The notes under the pieces: generated by a model
What the model was told of the DNA's origin: nothing
Seen by the model: only the letters and a program-made list of their open reading frames with translations
The model's database searches: none
Shown here: piece after piece, positions 45,301 to 56,010 of the stretch
How positions within the stretch are numbered: the first letter of the stretch is position 1
How the letters are laid out: each line of letters opens with the position of its first letter
Program-made: the position numbers and the translations under genes
NCBI GenBank assembly: GCA_964035015.1
Contig: OZ036010.1
Coordinates: forward strand, 9,358,620-9,422,619
Reading direction: 5' to 3'
Source of the DNA: Corallium rubrum
Lineage: Eukaryota; Cnidaria; Anthozoa; Scleralcyonacea; Coralliidae
DNA length: 64,000 nucleotides

Positions 45301-48300
45301 GTGTGTTCATTTCAGACGCCGCTGAAATGTTGCATTGAATTAAATGCCTAAATTGCCAGACTGCTGTTGACAAAATTGTTGTAGATCTGTGTAGTTTCGT
45401 AGTTTCGTAGTTTCGGTAGAATAATCGTTTGTTTATAATAATTTATTAACAACAAGGAGTGAACTATCCTACAGTACATAACCTTAGTATCATGCTTTAG
45501 TTTTTTTCAATACTACACGCAAGCTGCACCCAACTGTGTGTAGCTCAAGGTTGCGTACTGTAGTGCAAAGCTTTGTGTAGTTTGACTACTACACGCAGTA
45601 TGTACTACACGCACTACACACACTTTACAAGTGCATGTATTGTGGGTGGAAAAAAACCCATGCAGGTGTTACAAAACTTTTGAGCACCACTGTAACTTAA
45701 TTAAGGGGGTGATTACATGGACTGGGCTACCCCCCAGTTAGCTGGACCAGCTGGGCTAGCCTGTGTCCTATATAAATTGTATGATTTTTCAACATTTCTA
45801 ATACATGGCAAGTGGGCTAGCCTAGTTTGCCAGGATCCTGGTTGTCACAACCAGTTTCATCCCAGCAAAGCAGGCTGAAAAACTGTTGAACTCACTTTGA
45901 TATGCATCTGTTTGACTGTGTGAATAAATAGTGCTGAAAAGAACTGAACATCGAAATGTTGTTCATGTGTTTCATGATCATAGTGAACACTTAATCAATT
46001 CATTAGTCTTTGTGAGGATGCTTTCACACAGTAGGTTAGCTAAGACTATAACAATCTTTTTATTTACGATGGGCTTACAAAAGATTGCATCAAGTTAAAT
46101 AATAGACCAATAAGTGTAAAACTGAAGTAAAACTAATGTAACTTAATTGCCCTTATTTACTTGATAATTGTGAATTTTGGCTTGAAATTATCCACGTCAA
46201 CTCAAAACTCATCCCAGCTTACTGGGCTAGCCTACTCAATGTAATCGCAATTAAAATTCATCCCAGCTAACTGGTCTAGGTCAACTGGGCCAGCCCAATT
46301 GATAAAATCACCCCCTAAGTAGGATCCTAGACCTACACTTTCCTGCCCATGCAATAGACCTTTCTGCACAAAGTGCATTGACAATGTGTTGAGAGATTTG
46401 ATTGGCACTCCCAAAACTTCGGACAAACATTGGACATAGCCAATCAGGTTTGTCAAAAGAAAGATCACATGATCCATTCACTTCATGCGGAAAAGTCTAT
46501 TGATGAAGCTGATAATCAATAGAGATCGATGTTTAACAAATAGAGTACATTTTCCCATAATTATGTGTGTGTATGAGGTAAAAGATCACAAATGACATTT
46601 TCATGACCAATTCAGTTTTTCACGACAAGAAAGAAATGCTATTTGATTTGTTTTGTTTTGTTCAGTTACTAATACACATGAACGAGCACACATCTAACAT
46701 ATATTTATGGGTTGATTGGCTTTATCTCAAATGGGGGTGGATGTTCAAAATTGTATGGAGTCCATACAGGCTTGCTCCCCTTTCTTTGATCTTCCAAAGG
46801 CCTGCAAGCAGCTAGGAATTAGACAGAGTAAAAAATAAAACATGCTGAATGGCACTGGTGGGAATGAGGGTTAATCAATTGATTTGGATACCCCATGAAG
46901 AATTGATAGACATGCACTGGTGGTACACTTTACAGCCAGGCATGTAAAATGCATCACAAAAAAGAAACAAGCTAAATACTGTAAATTAATCATTTTCATG
47001 TATGTTCTTTTATTCAACAGAAATTTACCTTATAAAATAACCGCTGAGGAGATGTACGATATCTTTGGAAAATATGGTGCTATTCGTCAAATAAGAATGT
47101 AAGTTTGGCCAGTTCTATTCTAAAATGTTGTGTTGACTGTTGTAACTATCATTGTTTAACTCATTGATGCCTAGATGTCAGAGGATTCTCTCTTTGATGA
47201 GTAAAATTGTCTGGTGTTAGACAGAGTAAAACAATAAAGGGGTCATTCTTGGCTGGCTCAGGCAGGAATTCGCTTGTTGACCCCCACTGGTGCGTAGGAT
47301 GTCTGAGGGTTCTCCCTTTGATGAGTAAAACAATAATATACACTGTAATAATGTCTGGTCACGAGGGAAACAATAAAGAATTATTGGATGAGGCTGAGCA
47401 TTCGGCAGATAACGCTGACCTCGGTCTGAATAATTCTGATATCCTGCGTAAGCCGAATTCAATAATTCTTTTATTATTCATTCTGCAACAAAAGTCAGCC
47501 ATACGAATAAAAATCAAAACAGACAAAAACGTCAAACTCAAACTTATATTTTTTATTAACAAATAAGCCACAAAAATAACAATATCAACACACAACAATA
47601 AAAAATACGCGGGCACCGTATGGACATGACAAATACGACATTTATTTGTCATGTCCAAATTTTCCACATGACAAATACGAGATTTATTTTGTCTGCGCCG
47701 AAATACGAATAATTGTATGTAGGCTCTCAACCAATGAGAATACGAGAATATAGTACAATGAGTAATAATTAGTTTTGTTTCCCAAGATGAAGTTGAGGGA
47801 AACATTGAGACTCGAGGGAAAACAAAACTATGTTTCCCAAGGGATCAAGTGCTTTGTTATATAGCTGGGTTTTCATTGGATTTTTGCTTTAGGCTGTTTA
47901 GCTAGACTTTCACTAAGCAGTTGTTGCCTGAGCGGGCAACAATTGTTGCAATATTGCCCATGTGGGAAACATTTGATTTGGCTAATGAACCAATAGCAGT
48001 GTGAGTTACAACTAGCAAAACCCCAGCTATATAACAAAGGAGTCGCTGTTGGCCAGCTCAGGGTGGAGGCAGGAATGGGTTAACAAAACATCAAAATAAT
48101 ACTGAATGTAGCTTATGTGAGAATGTACTTTGATTTCATATTGGGGCCACCCTTAGTGCCCCCCCCCCCCCCCCCATGAGGCACCAACAATACTAGTGAT
48201 GACTGATTGTACTACCAGCCTACCAGCATACTGATAACTCTTGGAATTGCAATTACTCCATAAATATATATAAATATTACCAGGGTTAAGTCACGTTGGC

Positions 48301-48654
48301 CTGAAAAAAAGAGAAAAATCTTCTCGACGTTTCGAGCGAAGGCCCTTCGTCAGGAGAAATTAGTAAACAACTCACATGTGGTCACGCGTATTTATAGCAG
48401 AGCTACAATGGGAATCACGCGAACACATGTAAGCCAATAAAAACAAAGTAAACAAATAAATTAATATGTAATTTTAGCCTGTGTGCAGGTGCTGACCCAA
48501 TTTGTGCGTCAGCTACCTGCAAATAGGCAAAGAAACAGGTTATAAATTACTATTTAAATCATCGGAAAAAGGTTAAGGAAAAGGTGTGGAATATGGTGGT
48601 GGAGTGAGCTAAATGAAAGAGAATCGCTCATTGAGGCCGTGAGGGTGAATGGTA

Positions 48655-48689
<35 letters not shown>

Positions 48690-51235
48690 TTAATAATGTA
48701 ATATCTTTCTTTGTTCTTGTTTTAGTGGAAATGCTGCAGAGACGCGTGGTACTGCTTATGTTGCGTTTGAAGATATATTTGATGCTAAGAATGCATGTGA
48801 TCATTTGTCTGGTTTCAATGTTTGCAACAGATATCTGGTTGTGCTGTACTACCAGCCAACTAAGGTATGGTGACATTAACCCATTGCTGCCTAGGATGTC
48901 CGAAGGTTCTCCTGAGGGTTCTCCCATTATTGCATAGGATGTCTGAGGGTTCTGCCAATGTCTGAAGATTCTTCCATTGCTATATACATACTGTAGGATG
49001 TCCAAAGGTTCTTCCATTTCTATCTAGGATGTCCGAAGGTTCTTCCATTACTACCTAGGATGTCTGAAGGTTCTTCCATTACTACCTAGGATGTCTGAAG
49101 GTTCTTCCATTGCTGCCTAGGATGTCTGAAGGTTCTTCCATTACTACCTAGGATGTCTGAAGGTTCTTCCATTGCTGCCTAGGATGTCTGAAGGTTCTTC
49201 CATTACTACCTAGGATGTCTGAAGGTTCTTCCATTACTACCTAGGATGTCTGAAGGTTCTTCCATTACTACCTAGGATGTCTGAAGGTTCTTCCATTACT
49301 GCCTAGGATATCTGAAGGTTCTTCCATTACTACCTAGGATGTCTGAAGGTTCTTCCATTACTACCTAGGATGTCTGAAGGTTCTTCCATTACTACCTAGG
49401 ATGTCTGAAGGTTCTTCCATTACTACCTAGGATGTCTGAAGGTTCTTCCATTACTACCTAGGATGTCTGAAGGTTCTTCCATTACTACCTAGGATGTCTG
49501 AAGGTTCTTCCATTGCTACCTAGGATGTCTGAAGGTTCTTCCATTACTACCTAGGATGTCTGAAGGTTCTTCCATTACTACCTAGGATGTCTGAAGGTTC
49601 TTCCATTACTACCTAGGATGTCCGAAGGTTCTTCCATTACTGCCTAGGATATCTGAAGGTTCTTCCATTACTGCCTAGGATATCTGAAGGTTCTTCCATT
49701 GCTGCCTAGGATGTCTGAAGGTTCTTCCATTACTACCTAGGATGTCCGAAGGTTCTTCCATTACTGCCTAGGATGTCTGAAGGTTCTTCCATTGCTACCT
49801 AGGATGTCTGAAGGTTCTTCCATTGCTGCCTAGGGTGTCTGAAGGTTCTTCCATTGCTGCCTAGGATGTCTGAAGGTTCTTCCATTGCTACCTAGGATGT
49901 CTGAAGGTTCTTCCATTACTACCTAGGATGTCTGAAGGTTCTCCCATTACTACCTAGGATGTCTGAAGGTTCTTCCATTACTACCTAGGATGTCTGAAGG
50001 TTCTTCCATTACTACCTAGGATGTCTGAAGGTTCTTCCATTGCTGCCTAGGATGTCTGAAGGTTCTTCCATTGCTGCCTAGGATGTCTGAAGGTTCTTCC
50101 ATTACTACCTAGGATGTCTGAAGGTTCTTCCATTGCTACCTAGGATGTCTGAAGGTTCTTCCATTACTACCTAGGATGTCTGAAGGTTCTTCCATTGCTG
50201 CCTAGGATGTCTGAAGGTTCTCCCATTACTGCCTAGGATGTCTGAAGGTTCTTCCATTACTACCTAGGATGTCTGAAGGTTCTCCCATTGCTGCCTAGGA
50301 TGTTCGAAGGTTCTCCCATTGCTGCCTAGGATTTTGAGAGTTTTCCCCTTGACAAGTAGAATTGTCTATAAAGGGGCCTTTTTCATTTACTGGGCTCGAT
50401 TTCCAGCCTTATCTTGTGCCGCAGGATCATACCCACAGGTACTGCATGTAGGTGCACTGATCTCTATATAGCTGGATTACGGTAAATTGGCATCATCTGA
50501 CAATTGTTTACCGGCTTTTCTGACTCCCCCGGTAAACTCTTACTGCTCTTAAGCCTGTAAGGTACACTGAACCTGGAGTACCAATATGGTCGCTGGTGGC
50601 TTCAAAATAGTAACTGCTGACCATAAGGGATGAGCAATCCAGTTATTTAGAGATCAGTGCCGTGGTATGATCCCACAGCTGGAGATAAGGCTGGAAAATG
50701 GAATCAAGCCTATCTTCAGCCCACCCTACTAATGAATTGGGGACACTAGCTATCAGCATCAAATAAGCTGAAGTTCAGTTTACAGTCGAGGGAGGAAAAC
50801 AGCATGTGACAGTAAACCAAAATCCAAACAAAATTCCTCTGTCGTGGCAATAGAAGCCTGGTTTACTACTGTCGCAGTATATCCCTCAAGTTGACCAATT
50901 CATTTGATGAAAATTATTGCTAACTTCCTGTTTTGAATTTGATTGGTTGCTGGTTTTTAAACAACCAATAAGAAACAGGATTATTCACCAAACACCAATC
51001 AAATTCAAAACATAATTCAAAACAGGAAGTTGTCAACGAATCTTATCAAATGAATTGTTCAACTTGAGGGATATATTGCAACAATATTTTAGGTAACGCT
51101 TCTATTGCCACGAGTAATAAAACTGAATTTTTATATTTCTTGAATTCTCAGGCGTTTAAACAAATGGACAAAGAAAAGAAGAAACAAGAATTACAGAAGA
51201 TGAGAGAAAAATATGGATTAAATAAAGAAACCTAG
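42356..51235 (+). CDS. SF3B6: Splicing factor 3B subunit 6 (p14 / SF3B14a)
   Basis: Five exons, 42356-42385, 42794-42834, 47021-47098, 48726-48864 and 51152-51235, join in phase into 123 codons, close to the human length (125). The protein is a single RRM: N-terminal basic segment, [19 protein letters not shown] (strand 1 / RNP2), [34 protein letters not shown] (RNP1), [17 protein letters not shown], and a Lys/Glu-rich C-terminal helix ending [10 protein letters not shown]. In known spliceosomes p14 sits in the U2 snRNP SF3b complex, next to SF3B1 and close to the branch-point adenosine. All splice sites are GT/AG. The gene is intact despite 8.5 kb of repeat-filled introns. It begins just after duplicated unit B. 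Identification is secure from near-continuous identity. Confidence 0.98.
42794..42834 (+). CDS. SF3B6: SF3B6 exon 2
   Basis: Encodes [13 protein letters not shown] plus two bases of Arg; acceptor TTCAATAG, donor TCAG|GTAAGT. Confidence 0.97.
42932..42963 (-). ncRNA. Hammerhead-like core in SF3B6 intron 2
   Basis: Minus strand: CTGATGA, then GGCC...GGCC closing a 10-nt loop, then GAAAG. The flanks TTCTTTGCT and AGCAAAGAA are perfectly complementary. The base after GAAA is G rather than the usual C, so this is a related but perhaps inactive form. Confidence 0.5.
44033..44134. mobile_element. TTAA-type MITE, 102 bp
   Basis: TTAACCCTTTATAGCCCA at the left, TGGGCTATAAAGGGTTAA at the right, and CTCTGGCTAACGCCAGA inside. 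The same family's end (TTAACCCATTGCTGCC...) lies at 48876, in the next intron but one. Confidence 0.75.
44191..44460. mobile_element. Penelope-derived 270-bp repeat with hammerhead core (copy 1)
   Basis: About 97 percent identical by eye to 48275-48544. On the minus strand, CTGACGA (44269-44263), stem GGGC/GCTC, then GAAAC (44249-44245) form a hammerhead core like that of the insertion at 11678-11761. It sits inside the Tc1-type element. Confidence 0.7.
45701..46320. mobile_element. MITE with AGGGGGTGAT ends
   Basis: AAGGGGGTGAT at the left and ATCACCCCCTAA at the right. Near both ends are repeated GGGCTAGCC / CAGCTAACTGG blocks (subterminal repeats). It lies in SF3B6 intron 2. Confidence 0.65.
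46321..47020. other. Remainder of SF3B6 intron 2
   Basis: No exon or repeat structure is recognised before the polypyrimidine tract and acceptor at 47020. Confidence 0.5.
47021..47098 (+). CDS. SF3B6: SF3B6 exon 3
   Basis: Encodes [20 protein letters not shown] then IRQIR; acceptor TTATTCAACAG, donor GAAT|GTAAGT. Confidence 0.98.
47161..48274. other. SF3B6 intron 3 repeats
   Basis: At 47171-47345 are pieces of the TTAA MITE family (GGATGTCTGAGGGTTCT, GATGAGTAAAA, GTCATTCTTGGCTGG). At 47380-47770 is a foldback of the 'attggatgaggctgagcat' type, also seen at 52300. A C-run lies near 48160-48175. No exon is seen. Confidence 0.5.
48275..48544. mobile_element. Penelope-derived 270-bp repeat with hammerhead core (copy 2)
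   Basis: Second copy of 44191-44460, in SF3B6 intron 3 and in the same orientation. Hammerhead core on the minus strand: CTGACGA (48353-48347), stem GGGC/GCTC around loop CTTC, then GAAAC (48333-48329). Confidence 0.7.
48657..48684. repeat. (AT)n microsatellite
   Basis: A short TA run about 40 bases upstream of SF3B6 exon 4. Confidence 0.9.
48726..48864 (+). CDS. SF3B6: SF3B6 exon 4
   Basis: Encodes [20 protein letters not shown], then [19 protein letters not shown] and LYYQPTK, which includes RNP1; acceptor TGTTTTAG, donor AAG|GTATGG. Confidence 0.98.
48876..50335. repeat. 31-bp minisatellite in SF3B6 intron 4
   Basis: About 42 highly uniform copies of a unit made of TTCCATTACTACCTAGGATG and TCTGAAGGTTC. 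The first, non-repeated part (TTAACCCATTGCTGCCTAGG, then ATGTCCGAAGG) is the end of a TTAA-type MITE, and the right edge passes into 'gacaagtagaattgtctataaagggg', internal sequence of the same family. The array therefore appears to have expanded within a MITE. Confidence 0.95.
50336..51151. other. End of SF3B6 intron 4
   Basis: Two inverted segments are seen: 'caggatcataccaca' / 'tgtgggatcata'-like sequences near 50420 and 50670, and 'gaagttagcaataattttcatc' near 50910 mirrored near 51025. These suggest small foldback MITEs. No exon is seen. Confidence 0.45.
51152..51235 (+). CDS. SF3B6: SF3B6 exon 5
   Basis: Encodes [20 protein letters not shown] then YGLNKET and TAG; acceptor GAATTCTCAG. 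The terminal helix is as in other animals. Confidence 0.97.
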   Translation, partial: AFKQMDKEKKKQELQKMREKYGLNKET

Positions 51236-51377
51236 GATTTGAATAACAGTGAAATTCTCATTCCATCACAAAACAACAAATATTGACCCAAAGAAAAAGG
51301 TCAAGATATCTCTACAACTACTAATTTATTATTAGAATGTAAAAAAGCATAGTTCTGTCTGTACTAATTTGGTGTTT

Positions 51378-51553
51378 TGGATAGAGCAAAGTGAAAAAGT
51401 GGTAGACTGTGGAGATCTTTGGTAATGAAATACTGACGTTTCGAGTGGATCCTCGTATCATAGTAAAGTATTTTTTTAATGCTTTGAAAGTTTGCGCCAT
51501 TAGTATTCAAGATTAGTTTTCTGGAAACACCACGTTTAATATTTTTTGCTAGC

Positions 51554-51615
<62 letters not shown>

Positions 51616-51950
51616 AGCAAGTAAATATAATATTTATTTATAGCAAATAAATATACAAGCATCAAGAATTTCAGTTTCCGGCCCAATTATGATGCACTAT
51701 GGGATAGAATCAAAGGTGAAGTGAGCGCCAATTAAGTCAGTGCCATTGTGGCTCATGAATATTCTTTGTTAACAAACTCAAGTGCTCACTTGACCTTTCA
51801 TTCTATCCCATAGTGCATCATAATTGGGCCGGAAACTGAAATTCTTGATGCTTGTATTAAACGTGGTGTTTCCACAAGACCTATCTTGAATATTTCTTTT
51901 ACTCTGACGAAGGACCCCACTCATAACGTCAGACCTTTTCACTTTGCTCT
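51378..51950. mobile_element. Penelope-linked foldback 3' of SF3B6
   Basis: The left arm (from GAGCAAAGTGAAAAAG, through CTGACGTTTCGAGTGG at 51433) is mirrored by the right arm ending CTCTGACGAAGGACC...AACGTCAG and CCTTTTCACTTTGCTC. Inside are a TA microsatellite (51558-51610) and arms of about 60 bases (AATTTCAGTTTCCGGCCC). Both ends keep a decayed hammerhead core (GAAAC on one, CTGACGA on the other). It lies about 140 bp after the SF3B6 stop codon. Confidence 0.65.
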
Positions 51951-52286
51951 AACTTACTAGTATCGTTAACCTATTCTGACTTTTGTGAGTAAAATATTGA
52001 GGTGATTGTTGGCTGCATCAGGCAGTAATGGGTTAATGAGTGGATTGCAATTTTTCCAGTCCCACTATTTTATACAAGAAACCCCAATAAAACCAAACTT
52101 TCATTAATGTTACATAATAGGTTGCAGTTTACGTACCCTGTGATTGATCAGTTACTGTGTATCATGATTTCATATTTATTTTATTTTATTTGCCATACTC
52201 AAACAATACGTACATTCATCGACACAAACAACTGGTAGGGCATAGACTTTCGAATTCTCTTAACTCACTATCGTGTTTGCATCTGG

Positions 52287-52580
52287 CTACTGTATATTAT
52301 ACAATTATTGGATGAGGTTGAGCATGATATCAAGAATTATCAAGGCCTCTGTTTGTGTTATCTGCCGAAGCCGAAGGCTGAGGCGGATAACACAAACAAA
52401 GGCCTTGATAAATCTTGATATCATGCGATAACCGACGGCCGCCATGTTTGTTTTGTTCAAACCGCTGGCCAGCGCGTCATAGCTACAGATAATTTTTGAT
52501 ATTTTGTAGGTGGCAAGATATCAATAATTATCTGTAGGTTGTTAGCCAATCACAATCGAGATTGTATCAGTATTGTATAA
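52287..52580. mobile_element. Foldback MITE
   Basis: The inner arms CATGATATCAAGAATTATC and GATAAATCTTGATATCATG lie at about 52327 and 52410. They contain TGTTTGTGTTATCTGCC and its complement, with a short centre. Outer 'gtatattatacaat' is mirrored by 'attgtataata'. Confidence 0.7.
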
Positions 52581-53609
52581 TAAAAACATTGGTACGTAAA
52601 CGGGCGGCCATTTTCTCACATATGATTTATATCATAAGATGGCGTAAAATATGTTGTTGTGTTAATCATAACACGTGCAAATTAAACCCAAATGCGCGTA
52701 CTACTTTGCGGACGCGCGCAAACCCAACTGCGCGACTAGCCATGTCCACAAGTTGCTCCGGCAACTCAACTTTTGTAGCTGCAAGCAATTATTTCGAAAT
52801 TTGGCATTTATTCAGCAATTTTAAGGAACAATTATCTGTGTAGGTAAGTTAAAAATTTGCATTTTCCTTGTTCTCGCTTAGTTTATGCTTAATAATTTCA
52901 GCTTTAAAGTGGGGTTCTTCACTTCAGTCTACATGGTTTATCAGAGTTATTAACGTTTATGGTAAACTTTGTTATTTAATACACCCGTAACACGAGCTAA
53001 GATCCCGGCAGGGGAATTAACACCGGAGTTATTGTCTTATTCTCAAACTTTGGAAGAAACATTGGAAGAGTCATTCATGCTAAAGTACAATGACAGTCAG
53101 AGGAAGAAAGTTTAATTAGATTAATTTAGAGTTGTGTTTGGTTTAGCAGTTAATAATATACATGACAAAATTACTGCATCCTGATTGGTCGAGAGGAGTG
53201 CAATTTCAATGTAATACAGTGCAGAAAAATGAAATACAGTGCAAATTTCAATGAGTATTAGGCATTCTGATTGGCCAATAAACAACCGGAAAGCCAATGA
53301 AATGCCTATGCGGATTTTGAAGGATGGTTTTTCCTTCACGAGAAAGTCCAATATGGCGACCAAAACATAAAGTTGTCGAAGAACATTTCGATGAAATACA
53401 GAGTGAATTTTGCTTTAATATTGTCATAAAAGCCCCTGCGAGAGGACTAGAAGAGGTTAGATGCTACGAGTAAAACGTTTGACGTATTTAGTGAACAAAA
53501 TGAAGCAGTTTTCAATCATTACAGCTTCGAGAAGTGGAGCAATGAGTGGTATGTAACTTCGTAGCTGGAAGAACATTTTGTCTAACATATTCATGTATAT
53601 TATTAATAA
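52581..53609. other. Gene-free stretch
   Basis: No exon is supported. One to two diverged units of the 36-bp GC-rich minisatellite (GCGCGTACTACTTTGCGGAC) lie at about 52690-52735. Around 53160-53300 are short repeats of 'gattggtcgagaggagtgcaatttcaatg' type. Confidence 0.4.
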
Positions 53610-53769
53610 GTAATAGCATGGTTTCGAGTGCAATTTTGAAAAAACACGCACTCGTGAGTTTTCAAAGACCTCAAATAGCAGTCGTCCTGCGGACTCGTGC
53701 AATTTTGAGTCTTTGAAAAACTCACTCGTGCATGTTTTTTCCAAATTGCACTCGAAACCATGCTATTAC
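53610..53769. mobile_element. 160-bp palindromic MITE
   Basis: GTAATAGCATGGTTTCGAGT at the left is mirrored by ACTCGAAACCATGCTATTAC at the right. The arms continue with 'gcaattttgaaaaaacacgcactcgtgagtttt' and its complement, almost to the centre. Confidence 0.85.
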
Positions 53770-55540
53770 CTATACAAATTGTTTGTAATAAATCTAGATT
53801 TTAATTTCTTTTGGATATATTCCTGTATGTATTTATATATCATTAACCTTGTTTTAAAAGCACTTGTGTTTACTCATTGTTTTAGGTCTTTTATAAAACT
53901 TTTTATAAAAGTTCCCACATTTTTAAAAAAAAATTGTTATAGATACCAACACAAGGCATTTGTCGTCATACCTCCTAATTGACAGAGCAAATGAACTGGC
54001 AACTTGTTTGAAAAAATAGGCACGCTCAGCGTGCATGTATCCATGGACGAAAAGACAGAGCGAGTGCTTGTTTGTTCGAATCAAGATCTTTCTGAAATCT
54101 GAATAGCCAGCTATAAGTTTATACGCGGAAATTAACTGTACTTGGCACTGCTTGAGTTATATGTAGGCGTATAAAATACTTATTTCAAAAGCGCGTTGAT
54201 CATTGTTCAGGCAAATCAATGAATGTGTTACCAGCGTCTACATATAGTAAAGATTAATAGAACGAAAGCGATATAGTGTGACATTCTTTTAACAATGCGA
54301 TTAGCGACCGCGTTTCCTGTTTTTCCCAATTTACCTAAAAATGTCATTTTATGATTGGGGATAAGGCAAATAAACTATTCGCAATACACTAAACACTGGC
54401 TACTAAACACGGAATGGCACAACAAACCATATAGACACAACACGTCGTCTGATTGTATTTCTGATCGCCATTCAGTGCCCAACTCACATTCACAACACAG
54501 CATGTCGCTCTGATCGGATTTTACATCATTCAGAGCGAACACTAGCAAAGCAAGTTCATTTAATTCATCAACTATGCTATAGTTTAAAATCACTTCACAA
54601 AACGACGAGGACGTATTCACAACACACTATTAATTAACACAAAATGTCGCTCTGATCGCATTTTAAATCAACATTCAGCGCAAACACATACAAACCCACT
54701 ATATAGACAGAACAACATAGTGACACAACTTGTCGTTCTCATGGCATTTCTATTCGCCAATTCAGTGCTCAACTCAGCGCGAACTATTAGATTCGTGGCA
54801 AAGTATGCTATAATTTAAAATCACTTCGGAAAACAACCAGATCTACACTCTATAGTATTCTGCATTTTCATTGGCTCCGAAGTTATTCTATTGTTAACTT
54901 AACTTAAACTTACACGCACGATAGCAATATATCTACTAGCACATGCGCAGTAGATACAAAAATGGGCAATTTTTAAGCAAAGTTTAACAAGACGCCTGGC
55001 TCAGGCGTGCTCTCGGGCTACTGGCAAATCGAAGGCCTCTCGACCTCCGCAGAGGCTCTATACCGCGCTAGCAACGGTGGGAGTGGGCGGAGGAAGACCA
55101 GATCGAAGGCTGAATGTCTATTCCGCATAGGTTCTTTCGGAGATCGGCTATGTCGGGGATCGTCGGAGATGCGTCGAAATCGTCAGCTGGCCATAAGGAA
55201 TGCGGGCGGATAGTTGGACTAGTTTCACCCGCACTACTTATGTCCAGCTGACGCCTCCGAGCATCTCCGTCGACCCCCGAAACCTCCAATCTCCGAAATT
55301 TAACCTCTGCGGAGGAGCGAGGTCTCCCTCCGTGCACGGCTAACAACTCCCCGGAAGTATGATTAGTAGCGGAAGTAAAAAGTGCAAAAGGGCAAAATCG
55401 TGACACCCCCCCCCCGAAAAAAAAAGAAAAAAAAAGAAAAAGAAAAACCGAGCCGAAACCTAGACTCGGCCTACCATAGTAGTCCAAGTAATACTTTTTT
55501 AAGCAACTTTTTTCAAAATTTCCAGCAACTTGTGGACAGG
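53770..55540. other. Gene-free stretch
   Basis: From 54370 to 54800 a block of about 120 bases ('tgtcgctctgatcgcattttaaatc...ttcagcgc') recurs imperfectly three or four times. At 54988-55022 is another AACAAGACGCCTGG...CGGGCTACTGG motif, shared with 39014. The ORFs at 55007-55213 and 55068-55487 overlap on opposite strands and show no motif. Confidence 0.4.
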
Positions 55541-55545
55541 CCTAG

Positions 55546-56010
55546 CGCGTATACTACATTACGAATGCGCGCAAACCCAACTGCGCGTACTACATTGCGA
55601 ATGCGCGCAAACCCAACTGCGCGTACTACATTGCGGATGTGTGCAAACCCAACTGCGCGTACTACATTGCGGATGCGTGCGAACCCAACTGCGCGTACTA
55701 CATTGCGAACGCGTGCAAACTCAAGTGCGCGTACTACTTTGCGAACGCGTGCAAACCCAACTGTGCGTGCTACATTGCGGACGCGTGCAAACCCAACTGC
55801 GCGTACTACATTGCGGACGCGTGCAAACCCAACTGCGCGTACTACATTACATTGCGGACGCGTGCAAACCCAACTGTGCGTGCTACATTGCGGACGCGTG
55901 CAAACCCAACTGCGCGTACTACATTGCGGACGCGTGCAAACCCAACTGCGCGTACTACATTACATTGCGGACGCATGCAAACCCAACTGCGCGTACTACT
56001 TTGCGCTAGA
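55546..56010. repeat. 36-bp GC-rich minisatellite
   Basis: About 12 copies of ACATTGCGGACGCGTGCAAA plus CCCAACTGCGCGTACT. The period is a multiple of three, so several frames are open for over 150 codons. These Thr/Arg/Ala- or Cys/Tyr-rich ORFs are artefacts. Related units occur alone at 52690. Confidence 0.95.

Larger units (their letters stand above)
43057..45692. mobile_element. 2.6-kb Tc1/mariner-type element in SF3B6 intron 2
   Basis: The left end CAGTGGTGCTCAAAAGTTTT is mirrored exactly at the right end (about 28 bp in all), and TA flanks it on both sides (43055-43056 and 45693-45694). TA duplication and CAGT ends are typical of Tc1/mariner. No DDE transposase is found. The interior has repeats of the 'cacaaagctttgtgt' type near 43095-43280 and 45530-45610, plus nested MITEs and a Penelope-derived repeat, so it is non-autonomous and serves as a landing pad. 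Confidence 0.85.

Noticed and set aside
45089..45373. Transposase of the Tc1-type element
   Set aside because: The 94-codon minus-strand ORF shows no DDE/D motif or helix-turn-helix pattern that I can recognise.
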